Assembly (NCBI RefSeq): GCF_007747655.1
Contig: NZ_CP036274.1
Coordinates: 4,030,001 to 4,094,000, forward strand
From: Anatilimnocola aggregata
GTDB lineage: Bacteria > Planctomycetota > Planctomycetia > Pirellulales > Pirellulaceae
Length of the DNA: 64,000 bases
Reading direction: 5' to 3'
In this document: positions 42,463 through 51,637 of the stretch, piece after piece
How the letters are laid out: every line of letters starts with the position of its first letter
How positions within the stretch are numbered: the stretch's first letter is position 1
Made by a program: the position numbers and the translations under genes
The notes under the pieces: generated by a model
What the model was told of the DNA's origin: nothing
The model's database searches: none
Seen by the model: only the letters and a program-made list of their open reading frames with translations

Positions 42463-44106
42463 CTAATTGCCTGCGGAACCATGCTTGGCGATGAACTCGA
42501 CAATGGGCGTCGAGTCTTCCAGTCCGTGCGGATGATGCCCAACCCCCGGTTTGGCGATCAGTGTGATGTCGCCCCCCAGCTTCTGATATCGCTCGGCGAT
42601 CAGGCCGGTGTTTTCGTCCCACGGCACGACATCGTCGGCGTCACCATAAACGTGCAGTAGCGGGACTTTGGCCTTGGCCAAAGGTGGGAGGTTGTCGACC
42701 GGATTCTTGTCGTAGGCAATCGCGGCGGCATTGTCCTTGAAGCCCCACTGTTGCAGCACCAGTTTCCAGTCGCCGGCGCTCCCTTTCCCCTTCCACTCGC
42801 CCCCAAGAGCTTTGCCCCCCGGCCAACTCTTGAAGTCGCAAACGGGCGCGTCTCCATAGATGCAGGCCACTTTTTCGGGGTTAGCTGCCCCCCAGTTGTA
42901 GCAATAGAGCCCGCCGCGACTGAGCCCGACGAGCGATACCTTCGGTGCGAAGCCATATTTGCTGGTCAGCTCGGCATAGCAGTGATTCCAATGCTCCACT
43001 GCCGCCGGTGAGCCCAGCATGTTTGGCACACTCAGATAGACAATGTGAAAACCGCGTTTGAGTAGCGCGATATCCGGCGCTGGTTTGTGGCCGAAGAATT
43101 CGCCATGCCACACCCAAGGCTTGCCAGTTGCCGGTTGAGCGGGCGCGACGACGAGTACATTCTTGCCCGCGACTTCGAAGTCGTAACGAGCGAAGCCATT
43201 CCACACGCTCTGCTTGCCCGGAAATGGAGCCGCCGAGGAATCGGCTTTGCTTGCCGCTGCTGGGAGATGTTTGTTCAGCCAGTTAACCAGTTGCGTGCGA
43301 TAGTCGCTGCCGAGCTTGTCCCAGCCACCCATGCCATGAATGCCACCTTCGATGGTGATCAGGTCGCAGCGGTTGCCCAAGGCCTTCATCTGCGTTTGAA
43401 AGCGAGTCGATTGTTCGTACGGCACCTGCTCGTCCTTGGTGCCGTGAATGAGTAAGAACGGCGGCAATTTACCGGGCAACTTGGTGGTCACCGATGCTTC
43501 GCGCAGCTTCTGCCACGCGTTGTCGTTGAGTTCCGTCAAATCGAGGAGTGCGGTCATGGAGGGGCCGAGCGCGTTGCGGTGCTTGACCTGAAATTCCAGG
43601 TCGTGCGGCGCGTAGATTGGCACCACCGCGGCGAGTCCCAACTTGTCTGGCTCGTTGCGGGCACCCACCCACGACACCAGATGTCCGCCGGCCGATTCGC
43701 CGATGAGGGCGATGCGATTCGGGTCAACCTTGTACTCTTTCGCATGTTCGCGCACCCAGCGAATGGCGGTGGTCACATCGTCGGCGCATGCGGGCCAGCG
43801 ATGAGCAGGAGCCAAGCGATAGTCGATGGTGAACCAGGTGAAGCCTGCCTTCGAAAGGGGCTCGAACAGCGGCGTAATGTAGTGCTGCTTGGTCCCCCGC
43901 ATGAACCCGCCCCCATGCACCAGAATGCATGTGGGAAATGGACCTTCGCCCGCGGGAACGAAGGCATCGAGCTTGAGGCTGACATCGCCGACCTTGGCGA
44001 ATTCGATGTCCTTCTGCAGTGGAGGCAATTCGTCCGCAGCGCTGAGAAAGTTCGCTTGCCAACTGCAGAGCAAGAGCAACGCGAGGAGCGAGATCGAGCG
44101 AGTCAT
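42463..44106 (-). CDS. Fused double alpha/beta hydrolase, secreted
   Basis: A product of 547 residues with a signal peptide (about 1-23). Domain 1 (about 30-290) is a BD-FAE/carboxylesterase-type hydrolase with oxyanion HGGG (64-67), nucleophile GESAGGHL (about 136-143) and an acid/His pair in HGTKDEQVP and GGIHGM. Domain 2 (about 300-545) has nucleophile GLSRGG and an acid/His pair in YGDADDVVP and PGVGHHPHG, and resembles the stand-alone hydrolase at 40244. Two complete catalytic triads in one chain suggest sequential or synergistic de-esterification of a polymer. It has no close operon partner. Confidence 0.82.
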   Translation of the reverse strand: MTRSISLLALLLLCSWQANFLSAADELPPLQKDIEFAKVGDVSLKLDAFVPAGEGPFPTCILVHGGGFMRGTKQHYITPLFEPLSKAGFTWFTIDYRLAPAHRWPACADDVTTAIRWVREHAKEYKVDPNRIALIGESAGGHLVSWVGARNEPDKLGLAAVVPIYAPHDLEFQVKHRNALGPSMTALLDLTELNDNAWQKLREASVTTKLPGKLPPFLLIHGTKDEQVPYEQSTRFQTQMKALGNRCDLITIEGGIHGMGGWDKLGSDYRTQLVNWLNKHLPAAASKADSSAAPFPGKQSVWNGFARYDFEVAGKNVLVVAPAQPATGKPWVWHGEFFGHKPAPDIALLKRGFHIVYLSVPNMLGSPAAVEHWNHCYAELTSKYGFAPKVSLVGLSRGGLYCYNWGAANPEKVACIYGDAPVCDFKSWPGGKALGGEWKGKGSAGDWKLVLQQWGFKDNAAAIAYDKNPVDNLPPLAKAKVPLLHVYGDADDVVPWDENTGLIAERYQKLGGDITLIAKPGVGHHPHGLEDSTPIVEFIAKHGSAGN

Positions 44107-44225
44107 GTTCAGTTCCTAGTATGTGTGGAGTCCGCTGTGCGGACCGTGATCCGGCTTGACTCTTGAACAGTGTCGGTTCGCTGGCTGAGGTGTCTACGGT
44201 CCGAACTGCGGGCCCTACAGCATCG

Positions 44226-45497
44226 CTACTTCAGCGCTTTAATGGCGAAGTTGTGCTTCACGGGTTGAACCGCCTCGTAGATGGCCGCCTGAGCTGCGGC
44301 GATCTTCTCCATCCGCTTCGCGAGTTCCGCTGCCTTGGGCGCGGCGGCAACTTCGGCGAGCCAATCAGGAGCGTTGAACATGACCACGCTGCGAAAACGC
44401 TGATGAACCAGCTGATTCTTGGCGTTCATGGCGTCAAGCACTATTTTGCCCTGGGCGTGGATTGGCCCTTGTGTGACGTTGCCCAGGTTCACTCCGGCGG
44501 CCAATTCGTCAGCTGTGAATTGCGCGACCTCCTCGCCATCGATGGCGACTGCATAGTTGCCCGCAGCCAGGCCGGTGACCTTCAGTCCGTACCAGTTCAG
44601 ATCCTTCAGGTTGTTCATGTAGGGAAGGAGCGACACCCAGTCTTTTTGAATCGGCAGAGGGAGCGCGTCGTCGAGCCGAGTGAATTCGACGGCCTGCGGA
44701 TCACCAGAGACTCCGGTCACCGTACATGCTTTGCCTGTTGCTTTGCCGGAGGTCACGTCGATGGTGGCATCGCTGACCAGTGCTGGGGCATGCAGACCGG
44801 TGAGAATGGCGTGAGCCATGAAGAGGCCGCCATTCGATGAAGTGTGAAAACCGTCACCAAAGGGGCGCACGGCATCGGCCTTATCGGCTTCCATCTTCTC
44901 GAGCGCGGCGCGAGTGGTGGCGTACTGATCGACGAAGGGGAAGCCGAACTTCTCAGCGCTGCTGGCCAGTGGAGCATAGAACTCCTTTTGCGTTTCTAGG
45001 TACAACTTGAAGCGCTCTTGTAGGCGGCGATCGACGGCATTGGGCGAGACCAGGGCCACACGAATGCCAGCATTCTTCGCGGCTTCGAGCATCGACTCGG
45101 TATTCTTCACGTAGCGGGCGTTACTGTCTTTGTTGAACGCACCGTAGCCACCGTCGTTCATGCCAAAGTTGATCGTCACGGCAGTTGGCTTTTCATCGAG
45201 CACGTGGGTCTTGAAGCGTCCGGCACCGCCACCCGCAGTGTCGCCACTGATACCGGCATTCAGAAACTGCAACCGCCACTTGGGAAAGCGCGTCGTCAGG
45301 TAAAGTTCGATGTCGGTCGAGTATTGGTATTGCTCGGTGATGCTATCGCCGATGAACAGGACGCGATCGCCGTCCTGAAAGAAGAAGCCTTCGGCGGCAG
45401 TGGCAGTAGATGGTGAAGCGGAGAATATCGCGGCGGCAGCAATCACCGCGCGGATTGCCAGTTTGTGCCAGGGTGAAAGCGAAGCAAAGCAGGACAT
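44226..45497 (-). CDS. Secreted SGNH/GDSL hydrolase family lipase/esterase
   Basis: A product of 423 residues with a signal peptide (about 1-35). Block I GDSIT (50-54) gives the nucleophilic Ser, block III is GMND (about 111-114), and the catalytic Asp/His is in GDGFHTSSNGG. The C-terminal half (about 230-420) is a further domain with a helical end. In planctomycetes such enzymes accompany carbohydrate-degrading loci and probably remove acyl groups from sugars. It follows the fused hydrolase upstream on the same strand with a 119-base gap. Confidence 0.83.
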   Translation of the reverse strand: MSCFASLSPWHKLAIRAVIAAAAIFSASPSTATAAEGFFFQDGDRVLFIGDSITEQYQYSTDIELYLTTRFPKWRLQFLNAGISGDTAGGGAGRFKTHVLDEKPTAVTINFGMNDGGYGAFNKDSNARYVKNTESMLEAAKNAGIRVALVSPNAVDRRLQERFKLYLETQKEFYAPLASSAEKFGFPFVDQYATTRAALEKMEADKADAVRPFGDGFHTSSNGGLFMAHAILTGLHAPALVSDATIDVTSGKATGKACTVTGVSGDPQAVEFTRLDDALPLPIQKDWVSLLPYMNNLKDLNWYGLKVTGLAAGNYAVAIDGEEVAQFTADELAAGVNLGNVTQGPIHAQGKIVLDAMNAKNQLVHQRFRSVVMFNAPDWLAEVAAAPKAAELAKRMEKIAAAQAAIYEAVQPVKHNFAIKALK

Positions 45498-45583
45498 GGT
45501 GGGCCTTTTGAGGAGAGGGACAAATCGCAGTTGATTCCGCTGCGATTGTAACTCCCCGCCAAGGCCGTGCCATCAAGCCGTGA

Positions 45584-45985
45584 TCAGCTCTTCTTATAGA
45601 CTGCCGTGGGCTCGACCAGTTTGGTGGCGACGACGCGCACACCGACGGAGTCGACCTGGCGAAAGAAGCAACTGCGGTAACCTTCGTGGCAGGCCGCGCC
45701 GACCTGGTCGACCTTGAGGAGGATGGTATCGGCATCACAATCGATAAAGATGGCCCGCACCGTTTGGCGGTGACCACTCTCTTCACCCTTTCGCCAGTAT
45801 TTGCCTCGGCTGCGGCTCCAATAGGTCGCCTGGCCGGTCTGCAGCGTTTCTTCAAAGGCGGGCTGGTTCATCCAGGCCATCATCAGTACTTCGCCGGTTT
45901 CCGCATCCTGGGCAATGGCCGGGAGCAAGCCACCTTCGCCGCGCGAGAAATCGGGACCGGTCACTGGAGTTGAGAAATCAGTCAT
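45584..45985 (-). CDS. hisI: Phosphoribosyl-AMP cyclohydrolase
   Basis: A product of 133 residues that catalyses the third step of histidine biosynthesis, opening the purine ring of PR-AMP in the cytoplasm. Signatures are [19 protein letters not shown] (about 33-51), [19 protein letters not shown] and the zinc/metal-binding DCDAD and [10 protein letters not shown]. It is a single-function HisI without the HisE domain. AGACCCTC precedes the ATG. The other his genes are not in the window. The neighbouring TfoX-N gene is 8 bases away on the same strand. Confidence 0.94.
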   Translation of the reverse strand: MTDFSTPVTGPDFSRGEGGLLPAIAQDAETGEVLMMAWMNQPAFEETLQTGQATYWSRSRGKYWRKGEESGHRQTVRAIFIDCDADTILLKVDQVGAACHEGYRSCFFRQVDSVGVRVVATKLVEPTAVYKKS

Positions 45986-45993
45986 GAGGGTCT

Positions 45994-46407
45994 TTAGCGG
46001 CTAGGAGTTTTGCGGGTGGTCTTCTTTTGAATCTTGTTTTGACTCTTGGCCGGTTTCGATATTACCGACTTCTTCGGTTTCTTGGCCGCCATGGCGACCG
46101 CAATGGCCTTGGCAGCCCAGGCGGCCAGTAACGCCTGCTTTTCGATGACTTCGAGCGGCACTTCGTAGTACTGCATCACCAGGCGGTCGTCGCCAAAGGG
46201 ATGGAACGGTCCCATGCCGGCTGCGACAAAGTCGGCACGATTGGAATCGTCCACTTTCAGGTAGAGTCGATCTTCGGCCAGCAGGGCGAAGAACCAATCG
46301 CCGGCATAGATTCCCACGCCGCCGAACATACTCCGGTCGCGCAGCCCGCGCACGCTGGGCTGCAGTTGATCGCGCACCCACTGACGAAATGTAAGACTGA
46401 CCGGCAT
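45994..46407 (-). CDS. TfoX N-terminal domain protein
   Basis: The start is the ATG at 46407 ([11 protein letters not shown]), with AGGG upstream. The longer frame to 46539 is poorly supported. The product has 137 residues. The TfoX_N fold is marked by [19 protein letters not shown] and [13 protein letters not shown]. In Enterobacteria the TfoX N-domain belongs to a competence regulator, but stand-alone versions occur widely with unknown function. The C-terminal 30 residues are a Lys/Ser-rich basic tail, which may bind nucleic acid. It overlaps no neighbour and may share a transcript with hisI. Confidence 0.78.
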   Translation of the reverse strand: MPVSLTFRQWVRDQLQPSVRGLRDRSMFGGVGIYAGDWFFALLAEDRLYLKVDDSNRADFVAAGMGPFHPFGDDRLVMQYYEVPLEVIEKQALLAAWAAKAIAVAMAAKKPKKSVISKPAKSQNKIQKKTTRKTPSR

Positions 46408-46664
46408 GCGAAACGAGCCCTGCACCACGAAGAACGAACGTAGCAGCTTATTGTGAACCATTGGTACGAAGCTCACAACCGACGCTATGCGAAAGCAACG
46501 GAGCAACCTCATTGCGCGGCGCGCGGCTTGCCGATGCAATCAATCGCTTCGGCAGCGAGTACCTCTGCTCGCCATGTGTCTGATGGCGGCCCCTTGAGGG
46601 CCGAACGTTCTTCAGCCTGGCTGGCAGCTTGTGCCTGGGCAACTCTCAGCTTGTGAGGCCCCCC

Positions 46665-47381
46665 TTGAGTATAAACGCGAGTAAAGACGCGACGAAGAAC
46701 GCGAGTAGTACCCTCAGTTTGATTATGCCGGTTCGCGATTGCGAAGCCACGCTCGGCCGGCAGGTGGCTCGGTGGTTGGAAATCATCCCCGAACTGACGC
46801 AGCGGTTTGAACTGCTGATTGTCGATGACGGCTCGGCCGATCATACGTTCGAAATTGCCGAGGATCTGTCGCGGCAGTATCCGCAAGTGCGAGCCCTGCG
46901 GAATACGGTCGCCCGCGGCACTCAGCAAGCGGTGCGAACGGGCATGGAACAGGCCCGTGGCGAAATCGTCTTCGTGCAAGACGAACAGGCCAATATCAGC
47001 AGCAACGATCTTCGCCGGCTGTGGGAAATGCGACAGAACCAGCAATTGGTCATGGCGCGCACTCCCTCTCGTGTGCAGAACTTGAGTAACGAGTTGCTCG
47101 ATCGGCTTAGCCAATGGGGCGAAGCCCTCAAGGTGCAAGCCAACCAAACGAACGAAGTGGCTTCAATCCACATGATTCGGCGCGGCGCGATCGACGAACT
47201 GCGTGCAGGTCAGATCGAGCCCGAGATGACACTCGGCAAGATACCGCCCGTGCCCGTTGCCACCGTGAATGATCCCGCAACCACCATTCACTCGCGCGCC
47301 GACAATGTGCACCAAGCTGGCGCGCCCAAGCGCATGGGGAGCTTTCTCAGTCACCTGCGCGAATTAGCGCTGGGCGAGTGA
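46665..47381 (+). CDS. Degenerate-looking GT2 glycosyltransferase family protein
   Basis: The start is uncertain: TTG 46665 after GTGAGG is proposed, with TTG 46629 and GTG 46653 as alternatives. The product has about 238 residues. A GT-A fold is recognisable in LSLIMPVRDCEATLGRQV, LLIVDDGSADHTFEIAEDL and GTQQAVRTGMEQARGEIVF. The metal-binding DxD that should follow is D-E-Q in FVQDEQANIS, so catalysis is doubtful. The chain is short and lacks an obvious C-terminal acceptor domain. It faces the canonical GT2 gene at 47405 convergently. Possibly an evolved paralogue of it with a regulatory role. Confidence 0.68.
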   Translation: MSINASKDATKNASSTLSLIMPVRDCEATLGRQVARWLEIIPELTQRFELLIVDDGSADHTFEIAEDLSRQYPQVRALRNTVARGTQQAVRTGMEQARGEIVFVQDEQANISSNDLRRLWEMRQNQQLVMARTPSRVQNLSNELLDRLSQWGEALKVQANQTNEVASIHMIRRGAIDELRAGQIEPEMTLGKIPPVPVATVNDPATTIHSRADNVHQAGAPKRMGSFLSHLRELALGE

Positions 47382-47404
47382 GAACTGGCCAATGGCCGCG
47401 GGAA

Positions 47405-48148
47405 CTAATCTCGCAGGCCATAGCGGAAGATGCACCATAAGGCGTTAAAGAGATCTTTAACGCCAATCTTTTTCCCCTCGGCATACGAGCGGGCGTTGTA
47501 GCTGATGGGAACTTCGATGACGCGAAACTTGCGGCGGCCAAGTTTCGCGGTCACTTCGGGTTCGAAGCCAAAGCGATTCTGCTGGATCTCGAACTTCGTC
47601 AGCACTTCGCGCTTGAAGGCCTTGTAGCAGGTCTCCATGTCGGTCAACTTCAGGCCGGTCGTCACGTTCGAGGCGAACGTCAGGGCCCAGTTGCCAAAGC
47701 GGTGAATGAGCGACTTGTCGTGCGGCTTCTCGTGCAAAAAGCGCGAGCCGTAGACCACGTCTGCTTCGCCGGCCAGAATCGGCTTGAGTAATGGCAGAAT
47801 ATCGCGCGGGTCGTATTCCAGGTCGGCATCTTGCACGATGACGATATCGCCGGTGGCGCGCTGAATGCCAGTGCGCAGGGCCGCTCCCTTTCCTTCGTTC
47901 TGCGACTTGAAGACGACGATCAAGTCGCCGGCAGCTTCGAGTTCGCGCAGAATCTCGCGGGTCTGATCTTTGCTGCAATCGTCGACGACGATGATTTCGA
48001 GCGGCACCGGGAGGGCGGCTACGCGGCTGAGGATTTCGCGAATCGTCCGTTCTTCGTTATACGCGGGGATCACTACCGACAGCTTGAAACCGGCGGGGAG
48101 CGCGTAGTCGAGTTGAGGGACTTCGTAGTTTGCGGGCTTGGGGAGCAT
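47405..48148 (-). CDS. GT2 family glycosyltransferase, dolichol-phosphate mannosyltransferase-like
   Basis: The start is taken at ATG 48148 ([10 protein letters not shown]) on family length. The open frame extends to 48346. The product has 247 residues. Canonical GT2 motifs are all present: [34 protein letters not shown] and the metal-binding [11 protein letters not shown], plus VYGSRF and MLTD-like [20 protein letters not shown]1-like bacterial enzymes transfer a sugar from a nucleotide donor to a polyprenyl phosphate at the inner face of the membrane. The adjacent polytopic protein (48380-50218) may use that product. Confidence 0.88.
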   Translation of the reverse strand: MLPKPANYEVPQLDYALPAGFKLSVVIPAYNEERTIREILSRVAALPVPLEIIVVDDCSKDQTREILRELEAAGDLIVVFKSQNEGKGAALRTGIQRATGDIVIVQDADLEYDPRDILPLLKPILAGEADVVYGSRFLHEKPHDKSLIHRFGNWALTFASNVTTGLKLTDMETCYKAFKREVLTKFEIQQNRFGFEPEVTAKLGRRKFRVIEVPISYNARSYAEGKKIGVKDLFNALWCIFRYGLRD

Positions 48149-48379
48149 AGCGATCAATCGGTTGCAAGAGGGGCCCCGATTGTCGCGGCTCGGGCTCGAT
48201 TCGTCCACGCCACTTCCCAACGGCGGATTGCGGCCGAAATCATGGGGGGCAACGGCTGGAATCGTGTTACAGACTTCGGTGGCGGCAAGTTCGTTCATTT
48301 CAAGTTCGCTTTTCGCAGGGACTGTTTGTTTGGTCGGGGGCCGCACGGTGGATTTTCAGCAAGGTTATGCAATCGATCG

Positions 48380-50218
48380 TTAATGACTGGCCGCAGCGGC
48401 GATGTTCAACCCCGCGGAGTCCACAATCTTCGTGGGAAAATAGGCGGGCATTGCGGGCCAGGCGACGTAACCGGTCTGCGGCTGGCTGCCGATCACGCGA
48501 TTGGACTCCGGCACATAATCAGGGTTAGCTGGATCGTCGAACCGACTACGGCGGCCCCAAAGCTGGGCTAGTTCGTCTTGATAAAGGAGGCACCAGGTTG
48601 CTTGCTGGTTGAGCATCACATCGCAACCCGGTTGTTGCGAACGGGCGAGGAGCACCAGGTCGGGCCGATGATTTCGCAGGGCTTTTTCTGGGTCGAAGGG
48701 CCCGCTGTTGGGATCGCGGTAACGATCGGTGGGAGGCTGTTTCCCCAGGATGAAATCGAAATGCTCGTCGAGCATGGCCTGGGAATAGCTTGTCCGGCAA
48801 CGACCGTCGACATGCACCAAGAGCCCATCGGGGCGAGCATCATTGGGGCCAAAGGTTGCCAGGGCATACTGCGCCCAGTTGAACGTGACGATCATCTTGC
48901 CGGAGAGTTTTTCGCGCGCGATGAACTCAGCTGCTGCCAGCGGGAAGTTTTCGCGTTCGACTTTTAATTCGTGCAAGCGGCTGGCCAGTTTGCCGCCGGT
49001 AATGAGGCATGCGACGAACATCAGCCCGGCGAGAATGGGAGCCAGGCGAGGTGATAATCCGCTGGCGAGTGAAGTTTCGCTCGACGAAGCGCCCAGGCGT
49101 TCGAAGATCGATTGCCAATGCCGCGGCAGCCAAAAGCCGCACGCGATGGCAAAGAACGCGATATGCCGCAAGTGCGACATGGATTGCCAGCATAAGAGCG
49201 CGAGAATCACTTGTTGCGTAAAGTCGTGCCGCTTCTTGCTGAAGAGCAACGCCCCCACCCAAGCTGCGAGCAGAATCACGAACGGCAATGTTTCCAGGCT
49301 GAAGAAGTCGGGGGCTCGCCATTCGACGATTTCGGGCCGAGGAACCTTGAGGTCGTCGTACAGCCAGGTGAGGAACTCAGTTCCATAAGGATTGATGAGT
49401 GTAGAAACAGCAGCAGCAACGATCATCAGCCCAAAGCGGAGCAGCAATCCCCACGCTGCGAAGCCGCGATGAGCCACGACTTCGACGCCGCGGAGGCCGA
49501 GATACGCAATGAACACACACAACCCGGCCAAAAAGCCGCCGTGCGAGTTTGTCCAAACAACCATCAGGGGCACGATCAGCCACAGGGCTTTCAAGTGAGC
49601 CCGCGAATAGGGAATCTCTTGTGGTTCGTTGCCGTCGCTTGATTGCGAGATCCAACTCAAGCAACCGGCCAGACCAAACCGCGCAAGCAGGTTGCGGAGC
49701 CAGGGGCCATTCAGGCGGTTATCTCCCTCCCAGCCTTGGAAGGCCCAACCGAGCAGCGCGATCTGGAGCGCAAAGCAGGTGTACGAAGCGAGTTGCGGTC
49801 GCAAACTCCAGTGATTGCCTAGCGTCACGGCGACGAGCAGCGCAGTTCCACTTACGGTGATCAGGCTGGCCCCTTGTTTCCAGGCAGCCCGCATGATCAG
49901 CCCGATGACGAGCCAACCGAGCAATGCTTTGACGATGAGCAGGCCGCGGCCACCCAAGGTGTCGTTGATGGCAAAGAGTGCGAACTCGGCCACGAGCTCG
50001 TGATTCACCCAACGATAGCCCTCGGCGATGTACGAATAGGTGGTGGTCGCCGGCAAGCCATTGCGCCAGCAATCGCGGCCATATTGAATATGACCCCACA
50101 GGTCGGGATCAGCCACATTCAGCGACAGCGAGCATCCGCACGCGAGCAACACGGCCAGCAGCAGGCCGCGGTCGATCCAAGCAGCCAGATTTTGCGGCGT
50201 GTGACTCGCAGCAAGCAT
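48380..50218 (-). CDS. Polytopic membrane protein, possible GT-C-type glycosyltransferase
   Basis: A product of 612 residues with about nine to eleven predicted transmembrane segments between about residues 15 and 420 and a soluble C-terminal domain (about 430-612). An acidic loop after the first helix (NVADPDLWGHIQYGRDCW) contains the DxD-like acidic pair that GT-C enzymes place there, but there is no firm family signature. It lies directly upstream of the DPM1-like GT2 gene on the same strand (231-base gap), consistent with use of a polyprenyl-phosphate sugar. Glycosyl transfer is an inference. Confidence 0.66.
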   Translation of the reverse strand: MLAASHTPQNLAAWIDRGLLLAVLLACGCSLSLNVADPDLWGHIQYGRDCWRNGLPATTTYSYIAEGYRWVNHELVAEFALFAINDTLGGRGLLIVKALLGWLVIGLIMRAAWKQGASLITVSGTALLVAVTLGNHWSLRPQLASYTCFALQIALLGWAFQGWEGDNRLNGPWLRNLLARFGLAGCLSWISQSSDGNEPQEIPYSRAHLKALWLIVPLMVVWTNSHGGFLAGLCVFIAYLGLRGVEVVAHRGFAAWGLLLRFGLMIVAAAVSTLINPYGTEFLTWLYDDLKVPRPEIVEWRAPDFFSLETLPFVILLAAWVGALLFSKKRHDFTQQVILALLCWQSMSHLRHIAFFAIACGFWLPRHWQSIFERLGASSSETSLASGLSPRLAPILAGLMFVACLITGGKLASRLHELKVERENFPLAAAEFIAREKLSGKMIVTFNWAQYALATFGPNDARPDGLLVHVDGRCRTSYSQAMLDEHFDFILGKQPPTDRYRDPNSGPFDPEKALRNHRPDLVLLARSQQPGCDVMLNQQATWCLLYQDELAQLWGRRSRFDDPANPDYVPESNRVIGSQPQTGYVAWPAMPAYFPTKIVDSAGLNIAAAASH

Positions 50219-50476
50219 GGTCCTGTCCTTAACTCAACGATTCAATGACATCCAACGAAGCCCGCTGGCAATTCGTACCGAGCGGCAGTTAGCCCGGCAA
50301 ATATAGAACGCTCGTCGCGGCCGTTATCGTTTGGCTGGCATCTGCACACGTCCCAAGCAGCCGCAAGATCGTCCGCGCGTTCCGGTCCTACCGCTTGGAG
50401 CGATTCTGCCGGGCCGTTAGAGTTGAGCTACGAAAGCACAGCGATCACACGTCCGACGAATGAATAGGAAGTTTCC

Positions 50477-51481
50477 ATGCAGCGGGAAGTGAACATCGAT
50501 GGAATTCACTTGCACCTTAGCCATCCGCACGAGGCGCGGGGCGAATGGATTGGCCAGCGCGAGATCTTGCAGCAGCTAATGGCCTGCTGGCTGGTAGTCG
50601 ACGAGCGCGATTTGCCGCTGACGCCGCGCCTGGTCGGGCCGCCGGGCATCGGCAAGACGGCACTCGGCATGGCCGGGGCCAAATTGCGTAACCAGGACTT
50701 GTACATTTATCAATGCACGTCCGATACGCGCCCCGAAGATTTGCTCGTCACACCTGTCCTGGCCGAGAGTGGCAAGATTGCCTATCACGCCTCGCCGCTA
50801 GTGACAGCCGCAATTCAAGGAGGCATCTGCATTTTGGACGAAGGGAACCGGATGAACGAAAAGTCGTGGGCGAGCCTCGCTCCGCTGTTCGATCAGCGAC
50901 GCTATGTCGAATCGATTGTGGCCGGCATTACAATCACCGCCCATCCCGACTTCCGCTGCTGCGTGACGATGAATCAGGACGAATCGACGTTCGAGATTCC
51001 CGATTACATCATGAGCCGATTGCAGCCCACGCTGACTCTGGGCTTTCCCGAGCGTCAGGATGAATTGGCGATTTTGCAGTATCACCTTCCCTTCGCCGCA
51101 GCCGAAATGCTGGCCCTGACCGTCGACTTTTTGCAGCGGGCCCACGCGCTCAAGCTCGACTACAGCCCCCGCGATGGAATCAACATGCTGCGTTATGCCA
51201 TGAAGCGACTCGCGCAGGATTCGAAACATCCGCTATCGAAGGATGCTGCCTGGCGCGAAGCACTCGCCAAGTGCCTGGGAGACGATGCGCTCGATTTGAA
51301 CTCGGTCGCACAGCGTAAGTCGCGTTCGTTGGGCGAAGCCAATGTTCCGCTGGGGCTCGGCGACTTCTTCTTTGCTGCCGATGATCCGCTCCATCCGGAT
51401 CGAGCCAGTGAGGATGAGGATGAAGACGACTTCGACGATGATTTTGATGACTCGGATGACGACGAAGAAGATGACCGGTAA
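50477..51481 (+). CDS. MoxR-like AAA+ ATPase
   Basis: A product of 334 residues. AAA+ motifs are Walker [11 protein letters not shown] (about 54-63), Walker [10 protein letters not shown] (about 118-126) with Asp-Glu, and a sensor-1-like [12 protein letters not shown] (about 163-174). It fits the MoxR/AAA_5 branch, whose members act as chaperone-like remodelling ATPases, usually with VWA-domain or other partner proteins. The C-terminal 30 residues (about 305-334) are a nearly pure Asp/Glu tail, which probably binds a basic partner. AGGAAG precedes the ATG. The next gene (51638) is the likely partner. Confidence 0.85.
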   Translation: MQREVNIDGIHLHLSHPHEARGEWIGQREILQQLMACWLVVDERDLPLTPRLVGPPGIGKTALGMAGAKLRNQDLYIYQCTSDTRPEDLLVTPVLAESGKIAYHASPLVTAAIQGGICILDEGNRMNEKSWASLAPLFDQRRYVESIVAGITITAHPDFRCCVTMNQDESTFEIPDYIMSRLQPTLTLGFPERQDELAILQYHLPFAAAEMLALTVDFLQRAHALKLDYSPRDGINMLRYAMKRLAQDSKHPLSKDAAWREALAKCLGDDALDLNSVAQRKSRSLGEANVPLGLGDFFFAADDPLHPDRASEDEDEDDFDDDFDDSDDDEEDDR

Positions 51482-51489
51482 CTTCCTAT

Positions 51490-51630
51490 GTAGCCCGACG
51501 CGTTCGCCAGGGGATGGTTCGTGATCGTGTTCACTATTCATTTGCCGAGCCAAGCGAATCAAAGCCAATCTGCAATGGATTGCAGGCCAACCTGCCTCCA
51601 TAAACTCCCCTCGCTAACGCGTCGGGCTAC
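51490..51630. repeat. 141-bp palindromic REPIN-like element between AAA+ gene and its partner
   Basis: The arms are GTAGCCCGACGCGTTCGCCA and five more bases at 51490-51514, and its complement at 51606-51630, agreeing at 23 of 25 positions. The loop holds a second hairpin, CTGCAA/TTGCAG around TGGA. Arms with GTAGCCCGACGCGTTAGCGAGG are a familiar dispersed repeat in planctomycetes. The right arm ends 7 bases before the ATG of the next gene, which has no other ribosome site. It could attenuate the downstream gene or be an inserted mobile repeat. Confidence 0.72.
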
Positions 51631-51637
51631 GTAACGC

